64,000 nt of DNA from Panopea generosa (GCA_029582155.1 CM055898.1:20782229-20846228); one strand, 5' to 3'; positions 1 to 13,912 are shown, counted from the first letter of the stretch. The notes: generated by a model from the sequence alone, not told the origin. Made by a program: numbers and translations.

Positions 1-207
1 CTGCCACATTTTCAATGATGACTGATATACACCATTGTGTCTCATTATCCTTCATCTCCTATCACTGTTCAAGTGGAAAAAATATCAGTTATTTGCTAAG
101 ATGGCTGTACTTGAGTACTGGTAAAACGTTCAGAATCCCATGAAAGAGTAGATCATCTGTTAGCCCTCTATGGCATACAAATAAGGCTAGATATTTAAAC
201 AAACAAA
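1..207 (+). mobile_element. SINE S1, body only, cut by the window edge
   Basis: This matches the body of the S1 family, whose full copies lie at 26781 and 39764. Shared blocks are the early CTCATTATC segment, the middle CAAGTGG...TCAGTTA segment, GAGTACTGGT, and a 3' end reading GTTAGCCCTC then TGGCATA. The tRNA-like head would lie left of position 1. S1 is a non-coding retroposed element. Confidence 0.7.
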
Positions 208-2763
208 CAGTTTCATAGGAGCTGTATTTTGTTCATAGGTAAATGTGTTGCATTTTTTTGTTTATCTGAGATAATGCAAACAGTTTTTAACATGCATCTT
301 TCCTATTACAGGTAGCAGTTAGAGGTAAAGGAACATGTTAACATGCGACATACAAGATGGGGAATAATGACACATTTTAGAGAAATTATGGTACAAATAA
401 ATCTGTAGATCAAATGCCAAATTAAACATTTGAATGCCGGCTGATTCAATGTGTTTATTACCATTTACAGCACATTCTAGACAAAAGCTGGTATACAGTT
501 TTATTATTGAAGTGCGACCTCAGATGCATATATCATATAAGATCTGGCTCACACAATTTGCAACTCATCATTTTATACATGCTACCTAGTTACAATGCAT
601 GGCCAAGCAAGATCCTTACAATGCACACTTGCATATATTACATTTCCTGTTATTGACAGATGATTACAATGTCATGTGCAGAGCAAAACCACTGTAAGTA
701 ATAGTAATATTAATAAAGCTGAAAGTCTGAACTCATTGGAACAATTATATCTACCATGAGGCCCTCAAATAACAAACATGCTAACTCTGATCCAAACTAT
801 ATTGGAACCCATGACCTAAGTAGTAAATGCATGTGATCCTGAAACAGTGATGTAGAGCAGCCAGTCAGTTGTATAAACCTACCTTTGACATGAGCAACCA
901 GCACTCTATCCACTGCACTACCGCTGCCCCACTTAATTCATTAAGGTAGACAGTTTCTGATGAAGACTTAGTAGCTCTTGCAGAATCAACTTGTACAATT
1001 TTGTTTTTTAAATTTCCATTCTTGGTATGATGATAGGACAATTTTCCATATTAAACTGGTAATGCTATTTGAATGGACTAATTATATGGCTTATATTGTC
1101 TTCTTTAATAACTTTTCTCAATATTATATACAAATAAACTCAATAAACTTACCGACTAAAGCTGCTATAAATAAACTCAAATGAGGTTTGCTTTTAAGGG
1201 AATTTATCATGATTTTTCAAACTTTGAAATTGGTTAAAAACATTTTTTTCCTATATATACTAACTGACTCTGTATTGCGAAAAGGATATCTATTTAATTA
1301 TGCTGAAATAATATATACTGAAAAGTGATTTCTTAACTAAGAGCTATGTGTCTAGGTTAGACTAAAATATATTTCCTGCTTAAGTTACTGCAACATATTT
1401 TGTGAGTATCAAATGAGTCACGTGATTTCATTTTGATTTCAGTTTGGTCCATTATACAGGTTTACATGTAGTAAAAATGGTTTCACCTTAGAAAGAGTCT
1501 GAATGACGATGCGAAGTCATCAAACATGTTTTAAGTGCTCTCTATTTTTAGAATGGGGATTTCATTTCAAGTTTATCACTCAAATTTAAATATTGATTTT
1601 GTCACATTTTGGTGGATTTGACACACAAAAACCATTCGGATTTTATTAATTGATGATAACGAGATGCTTTTCATCCATTTAAAAGTTTTTTTATTTTTTA
1701 AGACATTTATGATGTTTTTTTCCTGATATAATCCCTTTAAGCCTTAGAAATAGATAGGCAAATTTCTACCAATCATTACAGTTATGCATTTTTCCATGCT
1801 ATTTTAATGGGGTGAACATAATTTTCAACACATTACAGAATGAATGTAGCATTCAGTATTATTTGGGAGGAAGGAAGAACTTTTAATGAATCCATCCAAG
1901 AGCCATTGTCTTTACACAATCCTGGCAAACTTTCTGATTGGGAGGTTTTGGACAGTGTTGGAGTCAAACCCAAGACTGTATGTAAAGATGAGATAATGTG
2001 TTAAAGTACTAATGGCCATGGAGAACCTTCTCACTGTTGTACAAACTCTTCTGATTCATCATTATTGTATTCAACCTGTGATTTTCAGGTTCCATATTTT
2101 AACATTTAGCTGTAATCTATTATTCTAATGATTTGATCAGGTAATTTGCAGAAATTAGATATGATGATTTGGTAACAATACTACAATGTAAGTTAAGTTA
2201 TGATTTGAAGAAAATGTGAGAGCTTGGATGATGGACACAAGTTACAGGGTTAAAACGAGAAATCAAAACTAAAAATATGTAATCAGAAATCAAAACAAAA
2301 AAACCATAACAGGTTAAAACCTTCAGGCTTCTCGGCAACATTAAACTGGCCTAATGTTTTTCATCAACCAAGAAAACTCAAAATTCGGCTTTTAATCCTT
2401 ATATTTACATTATAATTTATTTTAATTTATTTTAGATAAAACTATAATGTTATTTTTGTAATTTTGATATTTAAAAAGCAAATTATATGCATTAAACCAC
2501 ATAGCCAATGTCATGAATGTAACGGCGACATTGTCAACATACTGAATAAGTGCACACATTTGTCGGACAACATACGGCAAAAGTCACATGAAACTAACAG
2601 CAACGTGACTTCTCACCAGCAAAACAAAATCGTGCAACCAATGAAATGCAAACTGGTCCTTTTTAGCTCCGCCTAGCTGTAAGTGTTTTTCATTGGGAAA
2701 TGAAATGCAGTAAATCTGTATACCAGTAGTTCATTTAGGCCGATTGTAGTGGGAATGTAAATT
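208..2763. other. AT-rich non-coding stretch with one dispersed repeat copy
   Basis: No coding exon is recognised. Positions about 1195-1765 form one copy of a dispersed sequence whose second copy spans about 30960-32515; shared landmarks include TTATCATGATTTTTCAA, TAGGTTAGACTAAAATA and GTGATTTCATTTTGATTTCA. The copy here lacks two insertions found in the other copy. The rest is AT-rich single-copy-looking DNA, with short frames consistent with chance. Confidence 0.5.
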
Positions 2764-3946
2764 TAACAGGAATAAAAACAATAAATACATAACTGGGTAA
2801 ATCCAGAAATCCATAACATTTTAAAATCAGGTCAGAAATAAACAACACAATAAAACCAGAAATCCATAACATTTTAAAATCAGGTCAGAATACAGAAGTA
2901 AATAACAGAAAAAAAACATGAAATCTGAAACATTTTAAAATCAGTTCAAAATACAGAATAAAATAACAGAATAAAACAAGAAATCTGTAACATTTTAAAA
3001 TAAAGTCAGAAAACAGAAGCAAATAACAGAATAAATGAAGAAATCCATAACATTTTAAAATCATGTCAGAAAACTAGTTAATAAGAAAATAAAACCAGAA
3101 ACCTGTAATATTTTAAAATCAAGTCAGAAAACAGAAGAAAATAACAGAATAAAACAAGAAATCTGTAACATTTTAAAATCAGGTCAGAAAACAGAAGCAA
3201 ATACCAGAATAAATGCAGAAATCCATAACATTTTAAAATCAGGTCTGAAAACTTGTTAATAAGAAAATAAAACCAGAAACCTGTATTATTTTAAAATCAG
3301 GTCAGTAAACAGAAGTAAATAACAGAGTAAAACTGGAAATCCGCAACATTTTAAAATCAGGTCAGAAAACAAAAATACACTAAAACCAGAAATCCATAAC
3401 ATTTTAAAATCAGATCAAATAACAGAAGTAAATAACACACTAAAACCAAAAATCCATAACATTTTAAAATCAGATCAAATAACAGAAGTAAATTACAGAA
3501 TAAAACCAGATATCCATAACATTTTAAAATCAGATCAAATAACAGAAGTAAATAACAGATTAAAACCAGATATCCATAACATTTTAAAATCAGATCAAAC
3601 AACAGAAGAAAATAACACACTAAAACCAGAAATCCATAACATTTTAAAATCAGATCAAACAACAGAAGAAAATAACAGAAAAAAAACAGAAATCCATAAC
3701 ATTTAAAATCAGGTCAGAAAACAAGTAAATAACGAAATAAAACCAGAAATCTGTAATATTTTAAAATCACGTCAGAAAACAAGTCAATAAGAAAATAAAA
3801 CCAGAATCTGTAACATTTGAAAATCAGATCAAATAACAAAAGTAAATAACAGAATAAAAGTAGAAATCAATAACATTTCAAAATCAGGTCAGAAAACAGA
3901 AGTAAATAACAGAATAAAACCAGAAATCTGTAACATTTAAAAATCA
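2764..3946. repeat. 60-bp minisatellite, about 19-20 units
   Basis: The unit contains AACATTTTAAAATCAGGTCA, then GAAAACAGAAGTAAATAACA and AATAAAACCAGAAATC. Units differ by substitutions and small deletions. Because the period is a multiple of three, an antisense frame at 3357-3662 stays open with a repeating 20-residue pattern; I treat that as a by-product of the repeat and not as a gene. Confidence 0.9.
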
Positions 3947-4139
3947 TGACATTCTTTGAAAGGTTTTTCCACCAATGTTTTGGATAATTGCATTATAACT
4001 TAGAGGTGGTGACTGAGAGTCAAAAAATGTTCACCCTTTCATACTTTTGACAATATTATGTCATAGTTTTGAGCAGAAAGCTAAATGCTTAATTGAGCTA
4101 AATCTGGATATATAACTATAGTGCATTTTTGGTTAAGAT

Positions 4140-5300
4140 TCTTTAAAAAAATGGGGGTGATATTGCATTTAAGAGAAAAAGGTTAACAGACAGACAGACA
4201 ATTTACAATGACATAAGACCTGCTGACCTTTGTCCAGTAGACCTCCAATATGGGGGTGCTATCAACCATTTTTGGGGAACTCCATATTTGTACAAATAAA
4301 ATATATAAGGTCTATGGCTGGTACTTCCAGAGAAACTATTTTTATAAACCTTCCTCTTAAAATATGCTTATAAGCCCTGTGGCGAGGGAATGTTCGGTTG
4401 TAAATAAATGAATACGAGATCTTGTGATAATACTGTGCAAGTTTGTTAAAGAATTTTTGAAAAATGGTTTGCTTTCGTGCCTATGAAAAAAAGTTAAAGA
4501 GAGTCTGACAGATGGACAACAGAGGATGGATGATTTATACAATTTACCATGACATAAGGGCTGCTGGCCTTTGACCATTAGAACTAAAAATTGGGTTGCT
4601 ATTGTGTTTACATGGAAATCTTAACATTTTCCCTATGTAATTCAATGTAAAACAGTGATCCCTGTGGCAGCCCCAAATTTGACCCCTGGGATCTGACTTC
4701 TACAACCCTTTGTGGTTAAATCAAACTGATTCAACAACTTGTCCCAAGATCATGTGGTTAAAATTATATACTAGTAACTCATGCTGTGCAAGTTTGGTTA
4801 AGATTCAATGAAAAATGGAGATGCTACTGTGTCTACATGAAATTTTTTAGCATTTCCCCTTTATAATTATATGTAAAACAGTGACCTGTGTGCCAACAAC
4901 CCTTTTTAGGAGAACTCCATAATGCTACATGTAAAATATCTTAGGTCTATTGGTTGAACTTTCAGAGAAATTATTTTTTAAAATTTCCTTTAAAATGTGC
5001 TTATAAGCCCTGTGGCAGGGGCATTTGTGGTCAATCATGCTGGTTCAAAAATTCATCTGAGATCTTGTGGTTATATAACTGCTGTGCAACTTTGGTTGAT
5101 TGATTCAATGAAAAATTGGGGTGCTATCATGTGTCTTCATGAAAATTTTAACATTTTCTCTATATGACTCTATGTAAAACAGTGACCCCAGTGGTGGCCC
5201 CAAATTTGACCTTGGTGACCTGACTTTAACAACCATTTTAGGAGACCTCATTATGATGTTTTATATATAAAATATCTAAAAACTTTTCAAGACTATAGTC
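4140..5300. repeat. Irregular long tandem repeat, units roughly 220-440 bp
   Basis: Several segments recur in the same order: AAAATGGGGGTG-like, a CATGGAAATCTTAACATTTTC-like segment, TGTAAAACAGTGA, ATATCTTAGGTCTAT-like, and TGCTTATAAGCCCTGTGGC. Recurrences of the first landmark fall near 4148, 4586, 4808 and 5110, so spacing is uneven and units are partly deleted. No coding potential is apparent. Confidence 0.6.
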
Positions 5301-6056
5301 CTTTGGACTCGAGATATTCCAAAAACCTCACAGATTGTAGTCCATAAATAACAGAATCACTAAAAATAACATTAAGTTTCATTTTCTAAATTTCTATTTT
5401 TCAATCAAAATAAATTATATAAATTTCTCCCAATATCTTGATAAAAGTTTTCCATTTTGATATAAAGTCATAAAAATAGCCTGGCTATACATTTGGAAAA
5501 CATTTGTAGTCCCCTTAAAAATGTCATAGACTGGGTCTCCGACTATATCTGTTTTTCGCAGATTGCATAAGCCCTTCTGGCATTTGACCAGTAGAGTTAA
5601 AATTTTGATAAAATCCCTCCTCCTTCCAAAAATTTGGATTAGCATGTAGTTGCTTAGTTGCGACATATGGCATGTCTCTATTATTAGGTACATTTTGATG
5701 AGTATTTGTAATGTCTCTTAAGATGGACAGCGCTTCGAAAATGTCCCCTTGATATCCTAGGGAGATTAAAAGTACCATGCCATGTCTCCAAACTCCATGT
5801 CTTCTAAGGAGCCTCTAACAAGAGAAATTTGATGTTCCCTTGAACATAATTATATAGTTACAATCATCTTATCACAGTATTTCCCACTAAATTTCAATAG
5901 TGAGAAAAGCAAAAGGCTATAAGAACAAACTACATGTAGTAAGTAAATACAGTTTAAATTTCTTGTGCAGTTTCAAAATGTTAGTAACTTTGACGTGACG
6001 TTGGGAATTAATCATGACCACTGAGTGTATAATGGATTCACAAGAGCTTTATAATT
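5301..6056. other. Non-coding stretch, start shares a repeat with 57425-57510
   Basis: Positions about 5280-5350 resemble the reverse complement of about 57425-57510; both carry AAAACTTTTCA and GACTATAGTC. Minus-strand open frames of 84 and 92 codons lie within 5415-5778. They overlap in different frames, and I recognise no family or splice pattern, so I do not call them genes. Confidence 0.35.
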
Positions 6057-6625
6057 ATGTGTCTACTTGAACTTGACATGGATTCTCAAGAACTATATAT
6101 ATGTGTCTACATGAACTATAAAAGAATTCACAAGAACTATATATATATTATGCATGTATATGCGTCTACAATAACTATACATGTATTCATAAGCACTAAA
6201 TACATGGTTAAATGAACTTTACATGTATTCATAAGCACTAAATATATGGTTACATGAACTTCACATGGATTCACAATAACTAAATACATCATTACATGAA
6301 CTTTACATGGATTCACAATAACTAAATACATGTTTACATGAACTTTACATGGATTCACACTAACTAAATACATGGTTATGTGAACTTTACATGGATTCAC
6401 AATAACTAGATACATGGTTACATGAACTTTACATGGATTTACAATAATTGTATATTTGTCTACATGAACTATACATGGGTTTATAAGAATCATATACTCT
6501 CGTACATGAACTTTACATTTATTCACAAGAACTGCATGTGCCTACATGAACTTTACATCAATTCATAAGAACTATAAATGTGTTGTGATGTTTTACATGA
6601 AATAATATGAACATTTAATAGCTTT
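6057..6625. repeat. 42-bp minisatellite, about 13 units
   Basis: The unit includes ACATGAACTTTACATGGATT followed by CACAATAACTAAATACATGG. Period 42 keeps an antisense frame open from 6526 to 6137 with a 14-residue repeat. Edge units (near 6060 and 6560) are more diverged than central ones, as expected of an old array. Confidence 0.85.
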
Positions 6626-6890
6626 ACATAAACTAAAAAAATGTTGATTTTCAAAATTGTAATTGTAATCAAACAAAGAAGTATAGCAAATTTTAGATTT
6701 GCATTCAGTTACAAGTTATATATCATGGATTCTCATTGGACTAAGTTGAAGGCTAAGTGATGTTGGTTGTTATGCCATTACCATTCAAAGAATGATAAAG
6801 AGGTGTTAACTTATTAAGTGTTACAGTATTGTTATCCCTGTCATCCGTCTGTTCATCCGAGGTTAAATTGGTATTCAATCAATTACTTAA

Positions 6891-7198
6891 TTCTGATTGA
6901 TTCATTCATTCATTCATTGAATATTTAGTGTCATTTTTATGCCATCGAGGGCTAACAGATGATCAGTTATTCTAACTACTGTTTCCTGGGATCCTGGAAG
7001 GTTAACTAGTACTCGAGCATACTCCATCTCGCAAGTAACTGATAACTTTCCCACTTGAATCAGCAGTGACAGACAAATGATAATGAGACCAATGTTGTAT
7101 ATTGACCATCACAGAGATTGTGGCCGGATGGGTATTCAAATCCCGACCCTTTGATTGATAGACAGACGTGCTAACGACTGAGCTAAATGGGCCCAGCA
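6891..7198 (-). mobile_element. SINE S1, near full length
   Basis: Read on the minus strand this begins with a tRNA-like head: GGGCCCATTTAGCTCAGTCG (A-box-like) followed by a T-arm-like GGGATTTGAATACC. The S1 body follows, and it ends at GTTAGCCCTCGATGGCAT and an ATTCA simple tail. It is a pol III-type retroposon head and not a working tRNA gene. Confidence 0.8.
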
Positions 7199-7552
7199 CT
7201 TAACTTGAAAGAGTCTATGTATTAAATTTATATTTCATGATGTATAGCTGTATATTTATTTGTCAAATTTCACTTGAGTTATGGCCCTTTTTAAAAAAAA
7301 TATTTTCTATAAAATAATGTATTCTAATCAATAACTTTTGAAAGGGTCTATGTAGCTATGTAATTACAATGTACAGGTAAAGTTAGATATTTAACAATGT
7401 TGGTCAAATTTTACAAGAGTTGTAGCCCTGTTTCAATTTAGTTTTTGGTAAAATTTACTAATATAAAGCTGTGACTTCCATGTCCTATGGAGACATGTGT
7501 AGTTCTAGACCTGAGTGACAAACAACTTTTTTTTAGTTTTTCCCCAACCATT
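7199..7552. other. AT-rich spacer
   Basis: Nothing coding or RNA-like is recognised. It separates the S1 SINE from the start of the duplicated segment. Confidence 0.4.
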
Positions 7553-8336
7553 AAGGTTACCCAGATAGTCTCCCTGTAGTATACATAGGTGGCATTGCCA
7601 AGGACCATCCTGTCACAATATACGGAGCAAAATAATGTATAGTACAAGTATTGAAAAAATGGAGTAAATTATTTATAAACAATATGATTAAAAGATTGAG
7701 AGATCATTCTTAAAGATGTTCAGTATATATAATTATGTAGAAATAAAAATAATATATTCATATGTGTATGAAATTGTATCAGTTCCTTGGTCAATCAATT
7801 GAAGAAATGTAGTGCAGGTAATGTAAAGGGTTTACATAAAAATATTTGTAAAGTTTGATTACCTTTATTTAAATGGAAGCTATATTATTATTGTTTACAA
7901 ATTAATCTAATAGTCTTATGATTTTTTCCGTTGCTTCTTGAGTGTAAATTCAATGCTTGATGGACTTGATTCAATTTAGAATGATATATTATGTAATATT
8001 TACTTTCAAATATTATCATTTTATTTATTGTACACAAATGTTAGTTACTCTCCATGGCCAAGTGGTCCTAGGGATTGTACACAAATTTGAAAATTAATTA
8101 GTCCAACTTTCAAAACCTTATGATTACAAAACCATGGCATACAAAGGGAAGGACAAACCAATTTACAGCTCTACCAATCAAAGACTAGATAAGTTTATGG
8201 GATTATGTTTCAGTGTCAGTGTCTCCAGCACCTTTCCCTCCCATGTTAATCTCCTTGATCAACCAATAACTCACACCACCCAGTAGCTCTGTCCATACAT
8301 TCTCTTGTGGAATGCTCCTTCTGCCTCTATGTTTTA

Positions 8337-8340
8337 ATGC

Positions 8341-8380
<40 letters not shown>

Positions 8381-8925
8381 CCCATGCACATTGTACATGC
8401 ATCACACACACACACAGACACACAGACACACACACTCTTACACCCAATACCCACCCAACAGCACACCCACCCACACAAAAATACAACCCCCTGACACACA
8501 CAGAGAGAGCTCAAACATATATTACACATACACATTAATACACACACCACAGAGAGAGAGAGAGAGAGAGTGCTGACACACACACACTCTTACATCCATC
8601 CACCCACACAAAAATATAACCTCACCACAGACAGAGCTCACAAACACATCTTACACCCACACATAAATACACCCCCCACAGAGAGAGCTCACAAACACAT
8701 CTTACAACCACACATAAATCACACCAAAGAGAGAGAGAGAGAGCTCACACACACACTTTTACACCCACCCACCCACCCACACACAAATACAACCCCTACC
8801 CCCACAGAGAGAGCTCACAAACACATCTTACACCCACATATAAATACACACACCACAGAGAGAGAGAGACAGAGCTCACACACACATCTTATAGAGAGAG
8901 AGAGAGAGAGAGGCCCCCACACAAA
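8337..8925. repeat. Compound (CT)n, (CA)n, (GA)n simple-sequence tract, copy A
   Basis: A pure CT run near 8340-8377 is followed by CA-rich sequence with recurrent ACAGAGAGAGCTCACA blocks, so a short unit has been propagated irregularly. Open frames on both strands here (60-149 codons) have only Ser/Leu/His/Thr or Cys/Val low-complexity content and are shadows of the repeat. Confidence 0.9.
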
Positions 8926-9059
8926 CAGAACTCAAATGCATATTCATGATTCAGCAACATTAATGCACACATACAACAACTGGAGAAGGGCCTATAACAA
9001 GATAGATGAGTTCCAATGAAAGTTGATGAAAAGATAGATCACACAGGCAGAAGGTTTTA

Positions 9060-9122
9060 ATACGATACGATACGATACGATACGATACGATACGATACGA
9101 TACGATACGATACGATACGACG
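9060..9122. repeat. (TACGA)n microsatellite, copy A
   Basis: About twelve perfect TACGA units. Each unit has one CpG, unusual in this CpG-poor surrounding. The orthologous position in copy B carries a longer tract. Confidence 0.95.
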
Positions 9123-9689
9123 ATAATATACAATCAATATAATATGATACAATACAATATAATACAATTCAAATAGAGTACAGAGTAAAAGAAATATTAA
9201 AGAAGCTTATTGTTGAACAGAAATGCATAGTTGATCCATTCAGTATTGCAACTTTTTCTGATATCAATGTTATTATAGATGTGATAATGCCCAGATATCA
9301 CATCCATAGTTATACAGCATAAGTAATCAGTTAAGATGCAACACTTAATTTATCATCATCCAAATTATGAAAAGAATGTTAACAATAACATAAAAATAGC
9401 TATAAAATAAAATAATAGATATCTAAAAACATAAAGTACAAACTGATTAGAAAAAAAAGTGAGAAAACGAGTAAATTTTGACAGATATTTAGTTATCAGA
9501 AGTCAGGAGGGATATTTCAACAGATATCTAAATTTGGGTTAAATAGGGGTTGGGATGAGACAAGACAGAAGTGCATAAACACATCAAATGGGGCTGTTAT
9601 AAGCGGATGGTTGCCATGAAGGTTGATAAAATGGTAGATCACACAGGTGGAATATTACTGCACATTACAGTACAGTGCAGTGCAGTGGA

Positions 9690-9794
9690 ACAATACAATA
9701 CAATACAATACAATACAATACAATACAATACAATACAATACAATACAATACAATACAATACAATACAATACAATACAATACAATACAATACAAT
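9690..9794. repeat. (CAATA)n microsatellite, copy A
   Basis: About 21 near-perfect CAATA units followed by degenerate ATTATACAATA sequence. Long frames on both strands here are repeat artefacts. Confidence 0.95.
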
Positions 9795-11429
9795 CATTAT
9801 ACAATACAATATAATACACTCATTATACAATATAATTCATTATACAACACAATACAGATAAATGAAATATTAGAGGCATTTTGGTGGACAGACATGCACA
9901 ATTGATCCATTCAGCATTGCAACTTTTTCTGATATCCATGTTTTAAAGATATGATATTGCCCAGATATCATGTCCTTAGTTTGTAATGTCAATATTAATC
10001 AGACAAGATGCAACATTAAATTGATCATCTGTCATTTCTGTTCATCAAAATAATATTATATTAAAAACAAAATGGATATATATGAAATATTTTACAATAA
10101 TTACAAAAATACAATTAAATATATATATAAACATAAAATGTAAGTTATATTGTAAAGATATAAAAAATAAAAGAGTTAATTTTAGTAGAAATAGAGTGAG
10201 ATAGTGGGGAGGGGAGGGAAGACCATGAGAATACATGGCAAAATGCATGCATTGAATAAGAATGCTTTAATAAACATTTGACATCAGGCAAGACAAAGAG
10301 CCCCAGGTGTGGGCTGGCAATGTCAAGTTTCGATAAACATGGCAGGTCAGTGCTTGGGGACCCTAACACTAAAACATATACCATAAACCAGTCAGGTCTT
10401 CAACCCGTAGACCTGGAAATGGTTTGTCCTCTTACCCCTTGATGCCAATAATTTTGTTATCAAATGAATCGAAAGTTGGACACTTTAAAGTGGCATAACC
10501 AGTGTCTGAAGTTATTTCTCTTATCAAGAAAGAAACAACTTGTTTATGAACGACAAATATTTGCCTAAATTTTCATGACTTTTGATACATTTATAACAGC
10601 CGATACCTCTCCTAAACATGAATGATTGGTATTTTAAATCTAAATTTACTGATTAGTAATTCGCTGATGGAAATTATCATAATTTTTTTTTTTATTCAAT
10701 TGTATATACTCAGGCAGTTCTGTCATTCTTGATCAGTATTAAAAGGGTCTCTTTCTTAAGATATGGACAAAGATATAAATGCATAATTATATAGACAACT
10801 TTTCTGTCTTCATTTTGTTGGAATGCAAGATTCTTTTGATATTGGAAGCCATTTATGGAGCACTACAAGAAAATATAGTGTTGCTAGGGAAATGAACAAA
10901 AACACTAAAGTATGTGTTACAGATTCGAATTCAGGTTGGCCGAGTGACAATCTGCAGTTATAATCACTACGCATATATCAAGATCAGCGTTAAAAATCTA
11001 AGTGGATACTTAAACATTTATCCAAATCTAAATGTTGTTACCCAGAAATTTGATGTTAATGTATATAACTATTAATTTAAAATCATTAATGTTATTCTAT
11101 GGGTCAGTTCTAATTCAAACATCGGTGATAGCAGTGCATTTAAATCCATGTTTTTTTATGACAAACAACAATATTTTGGACCAGACATTATTTAAATAGT
11201 CACAATTTAAGCATAATGTTACAATATACCAGTTTTATATTGATTTGAAAAGACATAGATACCGATTATGCCACTTAAAGCGACAAACAATTAAACGCTC
11301 TGAAAAAATAGAAGTTAAGATGGGAGAGATCAGATTGAGATGTCCCCCACCCCCACACAAGTACAAGAATTATTACTAACCTAAAAGGTAATCCAAGATA
11401 ATCTTTACTTATTACAAAAATGTTATTTT

Positions 11430-11502
11430 GTTTTTTGGTGGTAGGTTCGGGGGAGATCTTGAAACAGCGCTTTTAACCACTCAGCCACGGATGACCCTCT
11501 TA
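11430..11502 (-). mobile_element. SINE S4 head fragment, copy A
   Basis: Contains the S4 tRNA-like motif in reverse: ACCACTCAGCCA preceded by a GAAACAGCGC-type arm. It lies inside the segmental duplication; the partner fragment is at about 17925-17993. The fragment is heavily truncated. Confidence 0.5.
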
Positions 11503-11706
11503 GTATAAATATTCATAAGTATACTACATGTATAACAGATCAGTTGCTACACAACTTAAGAGTAATCGTATTTGATGCTGTGATTGCTTTGTCCTTTTTA
11601 TGCTAGTCTCCCGCTACTCATACTCTATTTGTTTATTTTAAATACGACAGTCACCCGAATATAATTCTCATTTTAACTGGATGTTCGTAGTAAATATTTT
11701 TACCAG

Positions 11707-12732
11707 AATTGTGAGGTGAAAACTTGAAGTAATGAATTTAATGTATTATGATTTTTTACTAATATTATTAGGTAATATTCATTTAATTGATTATTATTCA
11801 TTTATTCATTTATTTCTGCTGATTTTATTTCATGTTACTGTTTTCATTTTAGTGACTTCATTATTATTATTCTCTCTTTTCCTCAAGTTCATGTCCTACA
11901 ATCAAGATTGACTTATTCATAATCCATATAATTCATTATCATTCAATTGATATTCATTATCATTCATAATATTCATTATTCTTAATAATAAACATAACAA
12001 TATATATAATATCATTATCATTCATTATTATTCATTTATTTCTGTCAATTCTATTTCATATTTAATGTATTCACTGTTATTCTAATCATTTTTCTGCAAG
12101 TCCATTTCTAATAATTAGGGAGATATCTGTTCCTTTTGTTTTATTACAAGAGTCCTGTTAAAAACCCAACTTATATACAAATACCATATTTCTCTGTATG
12201 AATACTCCTCCCTTATAAACTTAATGAATTAAATGAATGGAGTTTTGTTGACTTGGACAAATCTGTTCGATTTTTTTTTATCTTTTTTTAATATTTTTAA
12301 TTAAAGACTCCCATACTGAAATTCCAGAATCAATTTGCATATTTGATAGACAAGTCAAATTGGTTCTAGAACATTAGTATCTGCAGAACTTAAGTATACA
12401 AGCCAAAACTGAGAGTCATTTTTTACAAGTAAAACATTGAACATAATTTTATCTACAAAAACTGTTAATTTATATTGATGAATTAAACTAATCAAATACA
12501 TTATTTTCTTTATATTTTACATAATTTTTATATTTTCAATAACTCCATTACTATTAGTTTTCTCTCAAATTATTATTCAATCCTTGGACAAACAGTGTAC
12601 AAAAGAAAAGAGCTCATGCTAATAAAGCATTATTTAAATATTTACATATCAATGTAATTTTTGCAAGTTTTTAATTTCCAAAGAATATAACCAGTGATAC
12701 ACGATACTGAAATCAGTTTGGAGATCACAGAG
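11707..12732. other. AT-rich spacer between the duplicate copies
   Basis: About 1 kb of very AT-rich DNA, with ATTCATTATCATTCAT-type cryptically simple sequence at 11760-12060. No coding exon or RNA gene is recognised. Confidence 0.5.
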
Positions 12733-13912
12733 CCTGTAGTATACAAAGGTGGCATGACCAAGGTTACCCATTTAGTCTTCCTGTAGTATACATAGGTGGC
12801 ATGACCAAGGTTACCCATTTAGTCTCCCTGTAGTATACATAGGTGGCATGACCAAGGTTACTCATTTAGTCTCCCTTTAGTCACATAGGTGGCATGACCA
12901 AGGTTACCCATTTAGTCTCCCTGTAGTATACATAGGTGGCATGACCAAGGTTACCCATTTAGTCTCCCTGTAGTGTACAAGGGTGGCATGGCCAAGGTTA
13001 CCCATTTAGTCTCCCTGTAGTATACATGGGTGGCATGGCCATGGTTACCCATTTAGTCTCCCCGTAGTATACATAGGTGGCATGACCAAGGTTACTCATT
13101 TAGTCTCCCTGTAGTATACATAGGTGGCATGACCAAGGTTACCCATTTAGTCTCCCTGTAGTCACATAGGTGGCATGGCCAAGGTTACCCATTTAGTCTC
13201 CCTGTAGTATACATAGGTGGCATGACCAAGGTTACCCATTTAGTATCCCTGTAGTATACATAGGTGGCATGGCCATGGTTACCCATTTAGTCTCCCCGTA
13301 GTATACACAGGTGGCATGACCAAGGTTACCCATTTAGTCTCCCTATAGTCACATAGGTGGCATGACCAAGGTTACCCATTTAGTCTCCCTGTAGTATACA
13401 TAGGTGGCATGGCCAAGGTTAACCATTTAGTATCCCTGTAGTATACATAGGTGGCATGACCAAGGTTACCCATTTAGTCTCCCTGTAGTATACATAGGTG
13501 GCATGACCAAGGTTACCCATTTAGTCTCCCTGTAGTATACATAGGTGGCATGGCCAAGGTTACCCATTTAGTCTCCCCATAGTATACACAGGTTGAATGG
13601 CCATGGTTACCCATTTAGTCTCCCCGTTGTATACACAGGTGGCATGACCAAGGTTACCCATTTAGTCTCCCCGTAATATACACAGGTGACAGGTGGCATT
13701 GCCAAGGTTACCCATTTAGTCTCCCTGTAGTATACATAGGTGACATGGCCAAGGTTACCCATTTAGTCTCCCTGTAGTATACATAGGTAACCCTTTTAGT
13801 CTCCCTGTATTATACATAGGTTACCCATTTAGTCTCCCTGTAGTCACATAGGTGGCTTGACCAAGGTTACCCATTTAGTCTCCCCGTAGTATACACAGGT
13901 GGCATGGTCAAG
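12733..13912. repeat. 47-bp minisatellite, about 25 units
   Basis: The unit contains GGTTACCCATTTAGTCTCCC then TGTAGTATACATAGGTGGCA then TGACCAA. Several units have a short deletion turning GTAGTATACATAGG into GTAGTCACATAGG (about 12880, 13158, 13348, 13838), so unit types recur. The array ends directly in the left edge of duplication copy B. Copy A has only one unit at the matching edge. Confidence 0.95.

Larger units (their letters stand above)
7553..11706. repeat. Segmental duplication, copy A (about 4.15 kb)
   Basis: Direct-orientation partner of 13866-18213. Left-edge landmark: GTCTCCCTGTAGTATACATA then ACAATATACGGAGCAAAATA. Right-edge landmark: ACTGGATGTTCGTAGTAAAT. Between these edges the copies stay collinear apart from simple-repeat length changes and about 370 bp (10730-11097) present here but absent from copy B. 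A single 47-bp minisatellite unit sits at the left edge (7553-7600). No gene is recognised inside. Confidence 0.9.

Noticed and set aside
3357-3662. Antisense hydrophobic 20-residue repeat frame that looks like multiple membrane segments
   Set aside because: It is the 60-bp minisatellite read in reverse; the copies have no gene context.
5415-5778. Two overlapping minus-strand frames of 84 and 92 codons
   Set aside because: They overlap in different frames, and I see no recognised domain, splice site or conserved copy to support either.
8203-9019. Open frames on both strands in the CT/CA/GA tract
   Set aside because: Pure low-complexity translation of microsatellites.
9571-9905. Repetitive Gln-Tyr-Asn-Thr-Ile frames and their antisense Tyr-Cys-Ile-Val-Leu frames
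   Set aside because: They are translations of (CAATA)n; the same occurs at 16366-16680.
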